Shown here piece after piece: positions 11,801 through 64,000 of a stretch of DNA of 64,000 nt. This DNA is from Liolophura sinensis (lineage: Eukaryota; Mollusca; Polyplacophora; Chitonida; Chitonidae), in contig NC_088298.1 in assembly GCF_032854445.1 (NCBI RefSeq), positions 4,338,160-4,402,159 on the forward strand, read 5' to 3'. Below the pieces are notes generated by a model. That model was not told where the DNA came from and did not search any database. It saw nothing but the letters and a program-made list of their open reading frames with translations. The position numbers were made by a program, and so were the translations under genes. How positions within the stretch are numbered: position 1 is the stretch's first letter; every line of letters begins with the position of its first letter.

Positions 11801-13722
11801 CAGAAATTTGATATCTGGAAAACACCAGAACAACCCAGGTTTGAATGCTGCACCTGCTTGCAAGAACCATACAATTAAACGAGTGAACACATTTCTGGCA
11901 AGGTGCTTATAAGTAGGTATTTGCAGGTCTTGATTCTTAAAAGTTATTATTTTAGTCTAGTGAATTAATTTTGTAATGTGATTTTGAATTTTAATATTTG
12001 GATATTTATTTACTTGATCGGTCTTTTATGCCGCACTTAAGAATATTTCACTTACACAACGGTGGCCAGCTTTAGAGGAAACCTGGCAAAGTCTGGGGAA
12101 ACCCACACCCATCTTCAAGTTGTTGGAAGACCTTCCCGTTTATGGCCGGAGAGGAAGCCAATATGAGCTGGACTTGAACTCACAGCGACTGCATTGGTGA
12201 GAGGCTGCTGGGTTACTGTGCCGCGCTAGTGTGCTACCCACGTATAGGTATAAATTGCTGTCGTTAATCTTGTCTATGACATTAAAGTCTGACTCTCCAG
12301 TGCTAATCTCCACGATGTGCATGCGAAAAATCTTTGGTGGTGGAGACTTCGTCTGGCTTGCAGACCAGGCAAATATCATTGGAATTTTAGCTGCAGCAAC
12401 TTATGGAGTATGGATAAAAAGACAAAGAAACAACCTTTTTTATGTAAGAAACTCCTAATGCCGCCATTCTAAACAAGAGCAGCCGAAACGTATTGCACGG
12501 TTTTGTTTAGCCCCAGGTGCCTACTTCAACTCCTCTCTTTATACTTGGCTGGCGGAATATCGTAGCCTCTGGGGGAAGTTAATCCATACACCGATTCACG
12601 CCATGCCCGAGACGTCCTTTCTAAACAATGGCTGCAAACCAAAAGTGGTGTCAACTTTGGCTCTTACCTGTCAGCTCGCCCGCACACATAACATCTTAGG
12701 TATATTCTCTTCAGTAATGGCACACCAGCACCATATTCACGACATGGCAGACCATTTCTCTACATGGCGGCCATTAGGCTCTTCTTTTCAGGTTTAGCGC
12801 GCACGCACCATCTAGGAAGGATAAGTATTTCCAGACCCATAACTATGGCAAAGGCAAAATGGCTGCTCCTTTAGTGATGAATATGAGTTGAGTTTGGGTC
12901 TCTTGTGTCCTTACCAGGTGAAATATTTGTAAGATGTTACGTGTTGGGTGAGCCGAAGTTTACACAAATTTGGACTGCAGCCACTGTCTAGAAAGCAGCC
13001 ATTGTTCCCCCTGTGGCTACAATACTTCGCCAGCCAAATATAAAGAGAGGAGTTGAAGCAGCCACCTGGGACTAGGTTTTGTTGGTATGACTGGGCTAAA
13101 TGAACTAGGAGTTGGATGGGGTTCGAGGGTTTCAATCTGGCCAAACGGCTGTGATGTAGGCAATCCGTTACAAAGGCAAAGACCACATGAGTGGGATTTC
13201 TACCTGTTAGTTAGGTAGAGTAACTTCCACCTGTCTACGGAAGCAGGGTGGATGTGCACCCTATCTCTAGCATCAGTTGCGCTAGTCACACATATAGGTG
13301 TGGCTGTAGACTGGCAAACCAAATATTCTCACTTTCATTTCATTTTCGAACTTTCATTTCATTTCATTTTCGGTATATCTTATTGAAAATAAGATATACC
13401 CAATGTCACTGTCCATTCAAGTAAAAGAGAACGCAAACTAACGGTCTCGTCGACCATGTGATAGTCCTGGCTCAATGTCCATGAGGTAAGTTGATAGTGA
13501 ATCTAAGCCACAGCTACAACAACAACGATTATTTACTATGGCGGGTAAAAAGACGTGTCAGTTAGTGTGAAATGTCGGTCAGAGACTAAATTTCCGCCCT
13601 TCGACTTTCACAGATACTTATTTGCATTTGTCCTCGTTCGGCCAACCTTGGAACAGAATCTGGCATGTTTTACTCACACATTCCGACTCCCTAGCTGGCA
13701 CGGGTCGACGTCTGTCCGCCAT
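594..13722 (-). CDS. CASC3: CASC3 / Barentsz (MLN51), exon junction complex core protein; 3' end outside window
   Basis: In known animals this protein clamps eIF4A3 on spliced mRNA as part of the exon junction complex and acts in nonsense-mediated decay and mRNA localisation. Eleven coding exons join with matching phases: 13678-13722, 10790-10814, 9879-9925, 9165-9338, 8864-8997, 8035-8199, 7136-7417, 5018-5715, 2575-2838, 1242-1367 and 594-805. They give 724 residues with no stop; the last exon(s) lie left of base 1. Landmarks in family order are the start MADRRR, an acidic N-terminus with LSEYESANEE, ERQSGDGQ, the Btz/SELOR domain, DKKSYSRERR, PKRYSSQRQRSLPEP and a Pro-rich C-terminal region. 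All introns read as GT-AG. The start at 13722 matches the family start; an upstream in-frame ATG at 13806 is open but has no family support. The downstream neighbour on the same strand could not be seen. Confidence 0.95.
2911..4158. repeat. 59-bp minisatellite, about 21 copies
   Basis: Tandem units differ by a few changes such as GGGCCCGAAT/GTGCTCCAAT. It lies in CASC3 intron 8 and ends about 70 nt upstream of the 3' splice site of exon 9, so it occupies the branch-point region. Intron sequence between 4160 and 5017 is otherwise unique apart from a DNA-transposon fragment at 4845-4960. Confidence 0.95.
4845..4960. mobile_element. Fragment of MITE-like family M2
   Basis: It shares GGATATTCTACTGGAAAA and the terminal GTGAAATTTGAGG block with the copies at 35722, 42321 and 49452. 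One end is missing. Confidence 0.5.
5018..7417 (-). CDS. CASC3: CASC3 exons 7-8: Arg/Asn/Gln-rich linker with a 9-residue coding repeat
   Basis: Exons 7136-7417 and 5018-5715 code for residues 198 to 524, a low-complexity linker rich in Arg, Asp, Asn, Gln and Gly. Exon 8 has about six tandem copies of a RDHRGPGE-type unit (9 residues, 27 bp, around 5398-5552), followed by an RGG-like and Asn/Ser-rich stretch. Near its end comes DKKSYSRERRGKFVGRTR, which matches the conserved KKSYSRARR block of CASC3. The linker is longer and more repetitive than I recall for vertebrates. Such Arg/Gly/Asn-rich stretches are usually disordered and often bind RNA; that is inference here. Confidence 0.9.
5398..5552 (-). 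repeat. 27-bp coding tandem repeat in CASC3 exon 8
   Basis: About six units encode RDHRGPGE/S variants. The period is a multiple of three, so copy number can change without breaking the frame. Confidence 0.9.
5805..6060 (-). mobile_element. SINE family 2, diverged copy
   Basis: It contains ATGCCGAAGACATCAGATAT and a CACATTATACTGACACCAGG block, the conserved central part shared with the copies at 22829 and 49896. It lies in the intron after CASC3 exon 7. Confidence 0.7.
6141..6333 (-). mobile_element. SINE family 1, degenerate copy
   Basis: It shares CACTTATACGA, GGAAAC..GGCAGAGCC, CATCCGCAAGTTGCTG and GAGAGGAAGCCAGC with the full copies, with many changes and an internal gap. Confidence 0.65.
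6651..7102. repeat. 47-bp minisatellite, about 9-10 copies, next to CASC3 exon 7 donor
   Basis: The unit starts TAGTTCTGATAAGTACAGTT and includes CAGCCACAACAATCAA. The array edge is about 33 nt downstream of the exon 7 splice donor at 7135. Confidence 0.95.
7900..7982 (+). mobile_element. SINE family 1, 3' body fragment
   Basis: GGGTTTCCGCCGGGCTCTGC and CTGGCCGCCGTCGTATAAGT match the SINE body; head and tail are missing. Confidence 0.7.
8035..9338 (-). CDS. CASC3: CASC3 exons 4-6: acidic stretch and Btz/SELOR domain
   Basis: Exons 9165-9338, 8864-8997 and 8035-8199 code for residues 40 to 197. Exon 4 is nearly all Glu/Asp/Ser and ends in the conserved ERQSGDGQ. Exons 5 and 6 hold the Btz domain that wraps around eIF4A3: KKNPAYVPRKGAFYEHDLR (residues 113-131), KKLWKDDGKW (145-154) and APKSREELIALYGYDIR (165-181). 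The aromatic residues F125 and W154 sit where the human protein uses a Phe and a Trp to hold eIF4A3 and RNA, so the exon junction complex function is probably intact. The join inside R142 fits (phase 2). Confidence 0.95.
8226..8427 (-). mobile_element. SINE family 1, diverged copy
   Basis: It shares GAGGAAGCCAGCATGAGCTG-like body sequence and GACTTGAACTCA. It lies in the intron after CASC3 exon 5. Confidence 0.7.
9425..9596. repeat. Short minisatellite, unit about 28 bp
   Basis: GTTTACTGTGGGGAAAATA and variants recur about six times in the intron before CASC3 exon 4, ending about 85 nt from the acceptor. Confidence 0.8.
9598..9738 (-). mobile_element. SINE family 1, head-side fragment
   Basis: AGGGGAAACCCACAACCATC through the tRNA-like head is present; the tail side is missing, replaced by the adjacent tandem repeat. 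Confidence 0.7.
9879..13722 (-). CDS. CASC3: CASC3 coding exons 1-3 (start codon and two micro-exons)
   Basis: Exon 1 codes for 15 residues (13678-13722) and ends at a GTGAGT donor. It is followed by a 2.9-kb intron. Exon 2 is only 25 nt (10790-10814, ESEGNPNE) and exon 3 is 47 nt (9879-9925, DLSEYESANEESKDGE). The phases 0/1/0 fit exactly. The segment matches the acidic DYESA-type stretch near the N-terminus of CASC3 in other animals. The ATG has A at -3 and GCG after it, in an AAAATGGCGG context that resembles the YY1/TISU initiator seen on genes with short 5' UTRs. Both micro-exons are too short to show as open frames and were found from the splice signals. Confidence 0.85.
10233..10411 (-). 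mobile_element. SINE family 1, 5'-truncated young copy
   Basis: The tail and body are almost consensus (TTTATTTGATTGGTGTTTTACG) but the tRNA head is missing after GCATGAGCTAG. Truncation of the 5' end is typical of LINE-driven insertion. Confidence 0.85.
12006..12238 (-). mobile_element. SINE family 1, diverged full-length copy
   Basis: Tail, body and tRNA-like head can all be followed, with many substitutions. Confidence 0.75.
12503..13090. repeat. Diverged long inverted repeat
   Basis: TTCAACTCCTCTCTTTATA.TTGGCTGGCG at 12533-12555 recurs as its reverse complement near 13025-13057. Similarity extends with gaps to about 12710 and back to about 12925. The arms look like two copies of one repeat in opposite orientation. 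Confidence 0.75.
13372..13400. repeat. Perfect 13-bp hairpin
   Basis: GGTATATCTTATT, loop GAA, then its exact reverse complement. It lies about 280 nt downstream of the exon 1 donor of CASC3. Confidence 0.9.
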
Positions 13723-13900
13723 TTTTTCTAAGTTAGAATTTCCGACGAGATCTCGTCCCGCTAAACGAGAGTCTGGCTTCATTCGGACACCAGGCGACGG
13801 GCACATTTAATATTCAAAATACACTAGTGCCTCAAGGTTTCCGGTTGCAACAGGTTGAAGACAGCTCATGCTACTCAATATGGTGCCAAACATGACACAG
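13723..13900 (-). promoter_or_regulatory. CASC3: Likely CASC3 promoter / 5' UTR region
   Basis: The 130 bases around and upstream of the CASC3 start are clearly richer in CpG than the AT-rich flanks, for example around 13740-13800. No TATA box is evident at a fitting distance. The transcription start cannot be placed from sequence alone. Confidence 0.35.
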
Positions 13901-14532
13901 GCCAGGCCAAGCTGTTTACAACTCATCGTTCGGGATAGATACGAAGGCTTCATACACTTATTCATCGTTTACTTTACTGGGATTCCATGGAAACTGCGTA
14001 GAAAAAAAAAGGAGACCGAAATAAATTCAACACTGCTTTTCACTTAAATTAAAAATGCATGGTACACTATAGGCCTACGTGTACATAGGCAGTGCACCGG
14101 CACTTCTAACCATGTGAAACATTAAATCTTGTTTATCTGTAAAGACAGGAAGCTAATAGTTATTATAACAATATTTTTCTTAAAAAGACTTTTTCTTTAT
14201 GAAACCATTACTCAGGTCATCAAAAGTTCAAATCGTTTTTGTATTTAATCCTAACACTAAGTTTGCTGAATTTTGCGGCAAGCGTCATGCGTACCGTACT
14301 GGTACTAGACTTTCGGTTTTACTTTTGTACAGTAACCCTAACCCTTTGTGTCACTTTAAGTAGACAAACTATTTTTTCTTTGACATAAATATAAAAACAG
14401 ATGGAAATCTGTTGATTTACACCACTTAAATTGAGTAATGTCATGCATGCCTGAAAGTATAATGTCTGGATGTTGAGGCAAGATGTTTCATCATAACACC
14501 AGCCGTTATTGACAATGAGATAAGTTCACTTA

Positions 14533-14754
14533 TTATTTAATTCAGTGTTTTACGCCACACTGTAAAATATTTCATTTATGCACTGGCGACCAGCATAATG
14601 CTTGGAGGAAACCGGACAGAGCCCATGAAATCCCACGACCATCCACAAGTTGCCGCCAGACCTTCTAACATATGACTGGAGGGGAAGCCAACATGAACTG
14701 CACTGGAACTGTCCTAGGTTATTATGCTGCGCTAGCACGCTAACCATTATGGGC
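14533..14754 (-). mobile_element. SINE family 1, diverged copy
   Basis: GTGTTTTACGCCACACTG at one end and a tRNA-like head (GCTGCGCTAGCACGCTAACC) at the other. It is intergenic, upstream of CASC3. Confidence 0.75.
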
Positions 14755-15307
14755 CAAGTATCTGTGCGTCGTATACCAGTGGTCAACCAATAAGGACGTT
14801 CCAGGTCAATACTATAAATCACCAGGAGGCCGCCACCATCCAATAAATTTACGACTAGAGAAACACAGAACATTTCTTCTAAAACCACTGATGAACCAGT
14901 GAAAGCTAAATTTCGGCATGCAACCTCATGGGAAAAGGTTGAGATGGGCTTAGCCTAACTGGAACAAGTTTATGCTCGTTCTGTGTGAAGATATGTAATA
15001 ACAAGTGGAACCTATATATTATCCGTTACAAAATTTTCTTTATTTTTTTTCTTAGAACATACACATAGAAGACACAACAAAGAGGCATCAATGAACACAA
15101 TAAATCAAGTATCTCTCAGTGGCTAAAACGACTATAACAGTTTCCATACCATTTTATACGCAAAGACCCTCAAGGCCATGATGAATATATATATTTCAGG
15201 GATCAAATTCACACGCCATAAATCATATGCATATGGTTTATGGATAAGTCTTTTAATCGCCCGTATGTATGTGTAACTATAACAAGTATATTAGTTTTAA
15301 CCAGGCT

Positions 15308-17293
15308 AAAAACACGCTTGTAGCAGGCTTCTAGCATTCCACTACCATTCACCTAGCCTTCAATTGTAGAGTGTGTAAGAGTTACTGCTGTTGTCTGCGG
15401 ATATGGTGCCTAATGCCGCTTACCACTAGCACACTTATAGCAGGTTTCTAGCATTCCACTACCATTCACCTAACCCTCATCTTTTGAGTGTGTAAGAACT
15501 ACTGCTGTCTGTGGATATGGTGCCTAATGCCACTTACCACTAGCACACTTATAGCAGGCTTTTAGCATTCCACTACGATGCACCTAGCCTTCACCTGTTG
15601 AGTGTGTAAGAACTACTGCTGTCTGTGGATATGGTGCCTAATGCCATTTACCACTAGCTCACTTGTAGCAGGCTTCTAGCATTCCACTACCATTCACCTA
15701 GCCTTCATTTGTTGAGTGTGTAAGAGTTACTGCTGTTGCCTGCGGATATGGTGCCTCATGCCATTTACCACTAGCACACTTATAGCATTCCACTACCATT
15801 CACCTAACCCTCATCTGTTGAGTGTGTAAGAACTACTGCTGTCTGTGGATATGGTGCCTAATGCCACTTACCACTAGCACACTTATAGCAGGCTTCTAGC
15901 ATTCCACTACCATTCACCTAGCCTTCATCTGTTGAGTGTGTAAGTTACTGCTGTTGTCTGCGGATATGGTGCCTAATGCCACTTACCACTAGCACACTTA
16001 TAGCAGGTTTCTAGCATTCCACTACCATTCACCTAGCCTTCAATTGTAGAGTGTGTAAGAGTTACTGCTGTTGTCTGCGGATATGGTGCCTAATGTCATT
16101 TACCACTAGCACACTTATAGCAGGTTTCTAGCATTCCACTACCATTCACCTAGCCTTCATTTGTTGAGTGTGTAAGAGTTACTGCTGTTGTCTGTGGATA
16201 TGGTGCCTAATGCCATTTACCACTAGCACACTTATAGCAGGCTTCTAGCATTCCACTACCATTCACCTAACCCTCATCTTTTGAGTGTGTAAGAGTTACT
16301 GCTGTTGTCTGCGGATATGGTGCCTAATGCCACTTACCACTAGCACACTTATAGCAGGTTTCTAGCATTCCACTACCATTCACCTAGCCTTCATCTGTTG
16401 AGTGTGTAAGAGTTACTGCTGTTGTCTGCGGATATGGTGCCTAATGCCACTTACCACTAGCACACTTATAGCAGGTTTCTAGCATTCCACTACCGTTCAA
16501 CTTGCCTTCATCTGTTGAGTGTGTAAGAACTACTGCTGTCTGCAGATATGGTGCCTAATGCCATTTACCACTAGCACACTTATAGCAGGCTTCTAGCATT
16601 CCACTACCATTCACCTAGCCTTCATCTGTTGAGTGTGTAAGAACTACTGCTGTCTGTGGATATGGTGCCTCATGCCATTTACCACTAGCTCACTTGTAGC
16701 AGGCTTCTAGCATTCCACTACCATTCACCTAGCCTTCATCTGTTGAGTGTGTAAGAGTTACTGCTGTTGTCTGCGGATATGGTGCCTAATGCCACTTACC
16801 ACTAGCACACTTATAGCAGATTTCTAGCATTCCACTACCATTCACCTAGCCTTCATCTGTTGAGTGTGTAAGAGTTACTGCTGTTGTCTGTAGATATGGT
16901 GCCTAATGCCACTTACCACTAGCACACTTATAGCAGATTTCTAGCATTCCACTACCATTCACCTAGCCTTCATCTGTTGAGTGTGTAAGAGTTACTGCTG
17001 TTGTCTGCGGATATGGTGCCTAATGCCACTTACCACTAGCACACTTATAGCAGGTTTCTAGCATTCCACTACCATTCACCTAGCCTTCATCTGTTGAGTG
17101 TGTAAGAGTTACTGCTGTTGTCTGCGGATATGGTGCCTAATGCCATTCCACTACCATTTCCCTCGCCTTAATTTGCTGAGAATGTAGAAATGGTATTGTG
17201 GATATGGTACCTAATGGCACACAGCTGACACACATGCAGCTGGCTTTTAGGATACCATTCACATATAGCCTTAGTCTACTGTACATATGGTGC
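15308..17293. repeat. Satellite of about 117-bp units, about 16 copies
   Basis: Each unit includes CTAGCATTCCACTACCATTC and GATATGGTGCCTAATGCCA. Units vary between about 114 and 120 bp, and the last ones (after 17150) are decayed. It lies between NBEAL and CASC3. A single related fragment occurs at 55200. Confidence 0.95.
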
Positions 17294-20200
17294 CATAAAG
17301 GCTGGCCGAGTCTTATAACATGACAGTATGTGAAGCTTTCTTAATAAGCTCCACGAAAGCTTTTTGCTCGCATGTTTGTAAGGCTGTTTATGTCATGGAC
17401 ACGAAGAACGGACAAAATAGAAAGGTGGATTTTCAGTTTTACTTCACTCTGGGATTTTCAAGTGTTGACTTGCCCGTAAATACAAAATAATGTAAGTACC
17501 ATTCGCGTTTTCCCTGAGGAAAAATGCACCAACAAAAAAAACAAAACAAAACAAAACAAACAAACCCCCCCAAAAAAACAACACCTGTCTTTTCAGAGGC
17601 TGTTCAGAATGCTCTTTTTGTTGACATGCGTAAATTTCTACACGTACAGTACATACTACCTGTTTCCTATCCCTTTGAAAGGCTGATTTCTAATTAAGGA
17701 TCTAATTCCGTCCAGTTTCAGGTGTATTCTATATGCCCATGCAAGATCGCTGGCCTTAGATTGTTTCCTAAGACTGCATGATACGATGCTTTGTGAGGCA
17801 GACAAATCACTGTAGGTCACCTAAAGTTCGGTCTGAAAAGAAAAGCACTCAGGAGTACATACAGTCCGTAAAATCACACTTTTCATTCCATCACGTCATT
17901 TTTTTTTTTGATAAGAAATTTATTTGTTTATTTCATTGGTGTTTTACCTCTTACTCAAGAATATCTGATAAGAAATTAATCAAAGTCTTAAGTGGACCTA
18001 TTAGGTGGATGAATCAACTACAACGAAGCAAAATGTGTCGCTTAGACAAATCTAAACCTACGGCGAAATACAAAACTGTTACAGACATGCGCCTATGGGG
18101 TAGCATTTTGGTATTACTCAATTTGTAAATAAAATTCACATAATTAATGCTAAAAACAAAGTATCCTTCATAAAATAAATATTTACCCAGTGTTTCTGCA
18201 GTAACAAATATCTGGATCCATATTATTAAGTATTGCCCCATACAGTAGAGAGTGGCACCTACATATACGTACTTTATACATGTTGATAAACATTTTTAAC
18301 ATGTCCAATTAAGTTTCACCATGCTGTGAAAATTTAAAAAAAAAAAAATATTCACACTTTTTTTTTTTCAATTGCACTAAATCAATCGTAAGGCAGCGTT
18401 GAAAATAAACGATGAAAACGTAAAGTGTAAGTCAAAATGGTACGATGATGTGGCCAAACACTATTACGTTAAATAAGAAGCACTTTATGCAAGTTAAAAT
18501 CAGCTGTTATTGTACATGTATGTTACAGACACTACAGACTACTTGAACCATTTCGCACAAAGAGCCAAGGGATTCTCCAAGAGACAAAGTTGAATTTGAC
18601 AATGAATTTATAGTTACCCACATGCATGTATAATAAAGTATATATAGACAGATGTATAGATACATACAATGAATAATAAACAAAGAGATACACATGTATT
18701 TACAAATAGCAAAACCGGTCAGGTATCACAGCTTTTATTAAGTAATGCAGGGAAAAATATGAAGACACAGTATTATGCAGATAATAGGTACTGAGTATTT
18801 TGTCCTTAACACAGGAGGCTCATTAAATAAAGCGTCACATCAAAGAGCTTATTGAATATTACACACTTCATTATTTCCTCTGATAACTTGGGTCCATCAG
18901 AGAAGAGTTGAAATTTTGTGGACAAAATGATCTATTTTAATATTTATAGATTTTTTGAACCTCCATTTCCTTCCACTGCATCCAAACAAAACATTAACAA
19001 ACGCCCCATATCTGACCACATCTAAAAGAAGGTACAAATACATGTGGATGTACACGAAGTTTCCAGCATTTGTTTTAATGGTTGAAACGCTGATAGTTGG
19101 CTATCAGCATCAATGGCCTGTACTACAGAGGAAGCAAGATTTGCTTTGCTTGGCATCCATTAACAAAGTTTTAACAACTAGTTTTTTGTGTTTGTTTGGA
19201 GCCGAACTTGAAATGCCCCTGTATTGGTATGCACAGTGTTTTGTTCAACAGCTTCTCACTGTCAGAAAATCATTAAAAAACCACAACTGCAACCAACAGA
19301 AAAAAAAAAAAAAAAACTGATTTTTTTTTCCTGAGAGTCAAAATTGTTCAAGAGTTTTTATCATGTAGAATTTTTTGGCGGGGTGGGGGGTGAGGGGTGG
19401 AGAGTGACAAAATAAATGCCAGTTGTATGCCGTAAATCCACCAGTGCACTATGCACATATGGCCTTTCCCAGAGAGGCTTCTTCACATTATTAGCTAGTA
19501 ACCTTCACAGCTAATATATTAGCACATAAAAATAACAACGTGCCTCAATAAATTTAAAACTTAAATTACGTTACAGATTTCAGACACCGAAATTTGCTAT
19601 AAAAACATTTTCTTGAAAATTTTTCTAAACTTCAGAATTGGGCATGGGGTACAAATAAGTCCATTACCGATGTAAGTTGCAGCATATTAATTTACCAGTA
19701 ATAAACCTGACAGGCACAATGACAGCCTTGGCAAATATCAAGTGTTCTTATTGGTTGATGTAGTATTTTGACTGACAGTTACCGTTACTTTGATTGACAG
19801 CAGTGATCGGTAAGTTACTGTGATTACGATGTGATCAAGTCAGGAAGATGTGGAGGACAGAACAAATATAACCAAATCTCTGACGGTAAAACCATATTAC
19901 AATCTTCATTACCTTCCAGTTTTAAATTTCACAATTTCTAGCACATTATTAGTACGCAATGAGCTTTATTTAAAATACTCACCAATAACAAAAGCAATGA
20001 TTCTACAAAGTGAAGTATATTGGGTTATATGTAACATATTTGAGACCACAAATATTTGGTTATTTGCTGTTTTACTTGTGCCAACACGCTTACTCGCTCA
20101 CACACAGCCGTGAAAACATTGCCTAAATAACATGGGAGTTAACACAAAACTTATAAGCCCAAAGCTAGGTTTTATTGACGTTCACAATTCATAGAAGCTG

Positions 20201-21428
20201 TGATACAACATTTTGTTGTCTTACCTACTATTATTTCAGGTTATCACCAGCCGTTCTTCTCTGCATATCACTGAATATTCTTTATTTCCCTGTACCTTCC
20301 ATTTTATCTTTCACCGCGTTGTCGGCTAGCCGCTGCCATGTAAGAGTAAAGTACTTGGATGTTCGCAGTCTCAAATTCAAGATTGAAAATGGTTTTACTT
20401 ACTTGTCGCCTTTCTAATATTGAAGTGTGTCTGACATATCTTGTATTTGTTTATTTGTGCCATATGTAGATTAGGCAAGGTTTGCCATATGTATGTAGAC
20501 TCAAATAGAGTGATATCAAATTGAATTAATTATACAATTAATTGCCCACTGGTTACTATCAAAAGTTTGAAAAATCTCACAAACCTAAATATGCCAAAGA
20601 CCTTAACCACTTGAAAAACATTCAATATTTGGTCTTTCTAAATTGAATCCTTGTACATTTATTGACATAAGGTTTTTTTTTTTTTTTAACATTTCACGTC
20701 AAAAATTATTAAGAGTGAAATTATTGCACATGAGAATGAACATCTTACTCCTTTTATTTACTCCTTCAAAGCAGAAGAGCTCTATCACATCTGAGGATCT
20801 CAATTGTGTTTTTCATCTTACAAAATACTCTCAATTAAGTACTGTGTTACTTTAATTACACAATAACAAGCATGGGCAATAACAAATATATTTAAACCAC
20901 TTCTACCAAATGTTTAGGTCTTAACACTTCATTTCTTTTTAATGACATGAATATCAAACTTTTGCCTCCAAAATGAGGAATATTGTTATAATTTGATCAA
21001 ATGACATTTTAGTCACTCCTCAAAAAGCTTACTTAAATTATTTATGAATATTTATTTTATGAATAAATAATAAGCACAAATATATGTCAAAAAGGAGACG
21101 GACAATCATCCACTAAATTGAGACAAAATATAAATTAAAACTCACTGTACATCGGTAAATACATGCAACATTCATATTATCCGTTCACAATTTGTATACA
21201 ATTAGTATGTTTCTTGAAAAAAAAAATATTTCAATAACACGTATCAAAGACTTAATCTCTGATCTATAAACTGCTGTTAGACAGAAAACAACAACAACAA
21301 CATTTAGGTTCTTAATAAACATATTTTTTTGGAAAGATTCTTTTTCAATACTTTGATGATTTAAAGGACTGACATTTGGCGAAATTTGATCACAGATAGA
21401 GGACTTGAAACTGACATCCCGCTATTTC
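17294..21428 (-). other. NBEAL 3' UTR and/or intergenic sequence
   Basis: AT-rich sequence with short homopolymer runs and one SINE tail fragment (17922-17966). Open frames here are short and have no recognisable protein features. It may be a long 3' UTR of NBEAL. Confidence 0.6.
21051..21056 (-). promoter_or_regulatory. NBEAL: Candidate poly(A) signal for NBEAL
   Basis: AATAAA on the minus strand, about 375 nt after the stop codon, in AT-rich sequence. Others occur further downstream, for example near 15042, so the 3' UTR could be much longer. Only transcript data can decide. Confidence 0.3.
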
Positions 21429-63738
<42,310 letters not shown>

Positions 63739-63885
63739 CTGGAATGACAAATTTGATGGATTCATGAAAGCGAAACCCCCCCAAAAATACAGTGATGGTC
63801 AATACTCAGTATTTGTGCTAATAATTCAGAAATAAAATTAAAAACTAAAAAAGTCCATCATTTAAGCTAATAATTCAGAAGTTAT

Positions 63886-64000
63886 AGGGCCTGAATGGCT
63901 TTCACCAATGCAGTGGCTTTGAGTTCAAGTCCAGCTCATGCTGGCTTCCTCTCCGGCCGTGCGTGGGAGGGCGTTCCAGCAACCTGCAGATGGTCGTGGA
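63886..64000 (+). mobile_element. SINE family 1, cut by the window edge
   Basis: A tRNA-like head with GAGTTCAAGTCCAGCTCATG, then GGCTTCCTCTCCGGCCGTGC; it continues past base 64000. Confidence 0.8.

Larger units (their letters stand above)
10815..13677 (-). other. CASC3: CASC3 intron 1
   Basis: A 2.9-kb intron. It holds a SINE (12006-12238), an inverted pair of diverged repeat copies (12503-13090) and a perfect hairpin (13372-13400). The remainder looks unique and non-coding. Confidence 0.8.

Noticed and set aside
14333-14345. Telomere-like TAACCCTAACCCT
   Set aside because: Only two units; far too short to call interstitial telomeric sequence.
19850-20855. Plus-strand open frames of 70-87 codons in the AT-rich intergenic region
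   Set aside because: Short, hydrophobic by base composition, without recognisable motifs or splice structure.

Overview
This is a eukaryotic window, most likely from a lophotrochozoan animal such as a mollusc or brachiopod. It has short exons (25-301 nt, two larger at about 700 nt) separated by introns of a few hundred bases to several kilobases, nearly all with GT-AG borders. It also carries many tRNA-headed SINEs of types I associate with lophotrochozoan genomes, and a large number of minisatellites. There are no operons, bacterial genes or CRISPR arrays. Almost all long open frames on either strand are by-products of tandem repeats.

Two real genes lie on the minus strand in the same direction, and both run off the window. 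Exon borders were found by reading splice sites and checking that codon phases join.

CASC3 (Barentsz/MLN51, an exon junction complex core factor) starts at 13722 and runs left. Eleven coding exons give 724 residues; the 3' end lies beyond base 1.

A neurobeachin-like (NBEAL1/NBEAL2-type) BEACH-WD40 gene fills 21429-63738. Forty coding exons join without a phase conflict into a 1,980-residue C-terminal fragment: ConA-like region, armadillo-like region, serine-rich linker, PH-BEACH, BEACH and WD40. The 5' end lies beyond the right edge. The two products are not known to act together: CASC3 marks spliced mRNA, while NBEAL proteins are scaffolds for vesicle and granule traffic.

From 13.8 to 21.4 kb is intergenic sequence or NBEAL 3' UTR, with a satellite of about 117 bp units at 15.3-17.3 kb.

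The most interesting signal is the position of the tandem arrays. In about ten introns (nine of NBEAL, one of CASC3) a tandem array or duplication starts at, or within about 50 nt of, the 5' splice site. In one case (30.2-31.2 kb) the 55-bp unit is a copy of the last 40 nt of the exon plus its splice donor, and seven extra intact donors follow the real one. In another case the 3' splice site of the last exon has been exactly duplicated (46 bp twice), and both versions leave an open frame with different C-termini. The other array-bearing introns (2.9, 9.4, 47.4 and 52.2 kb) do not fit this rule.
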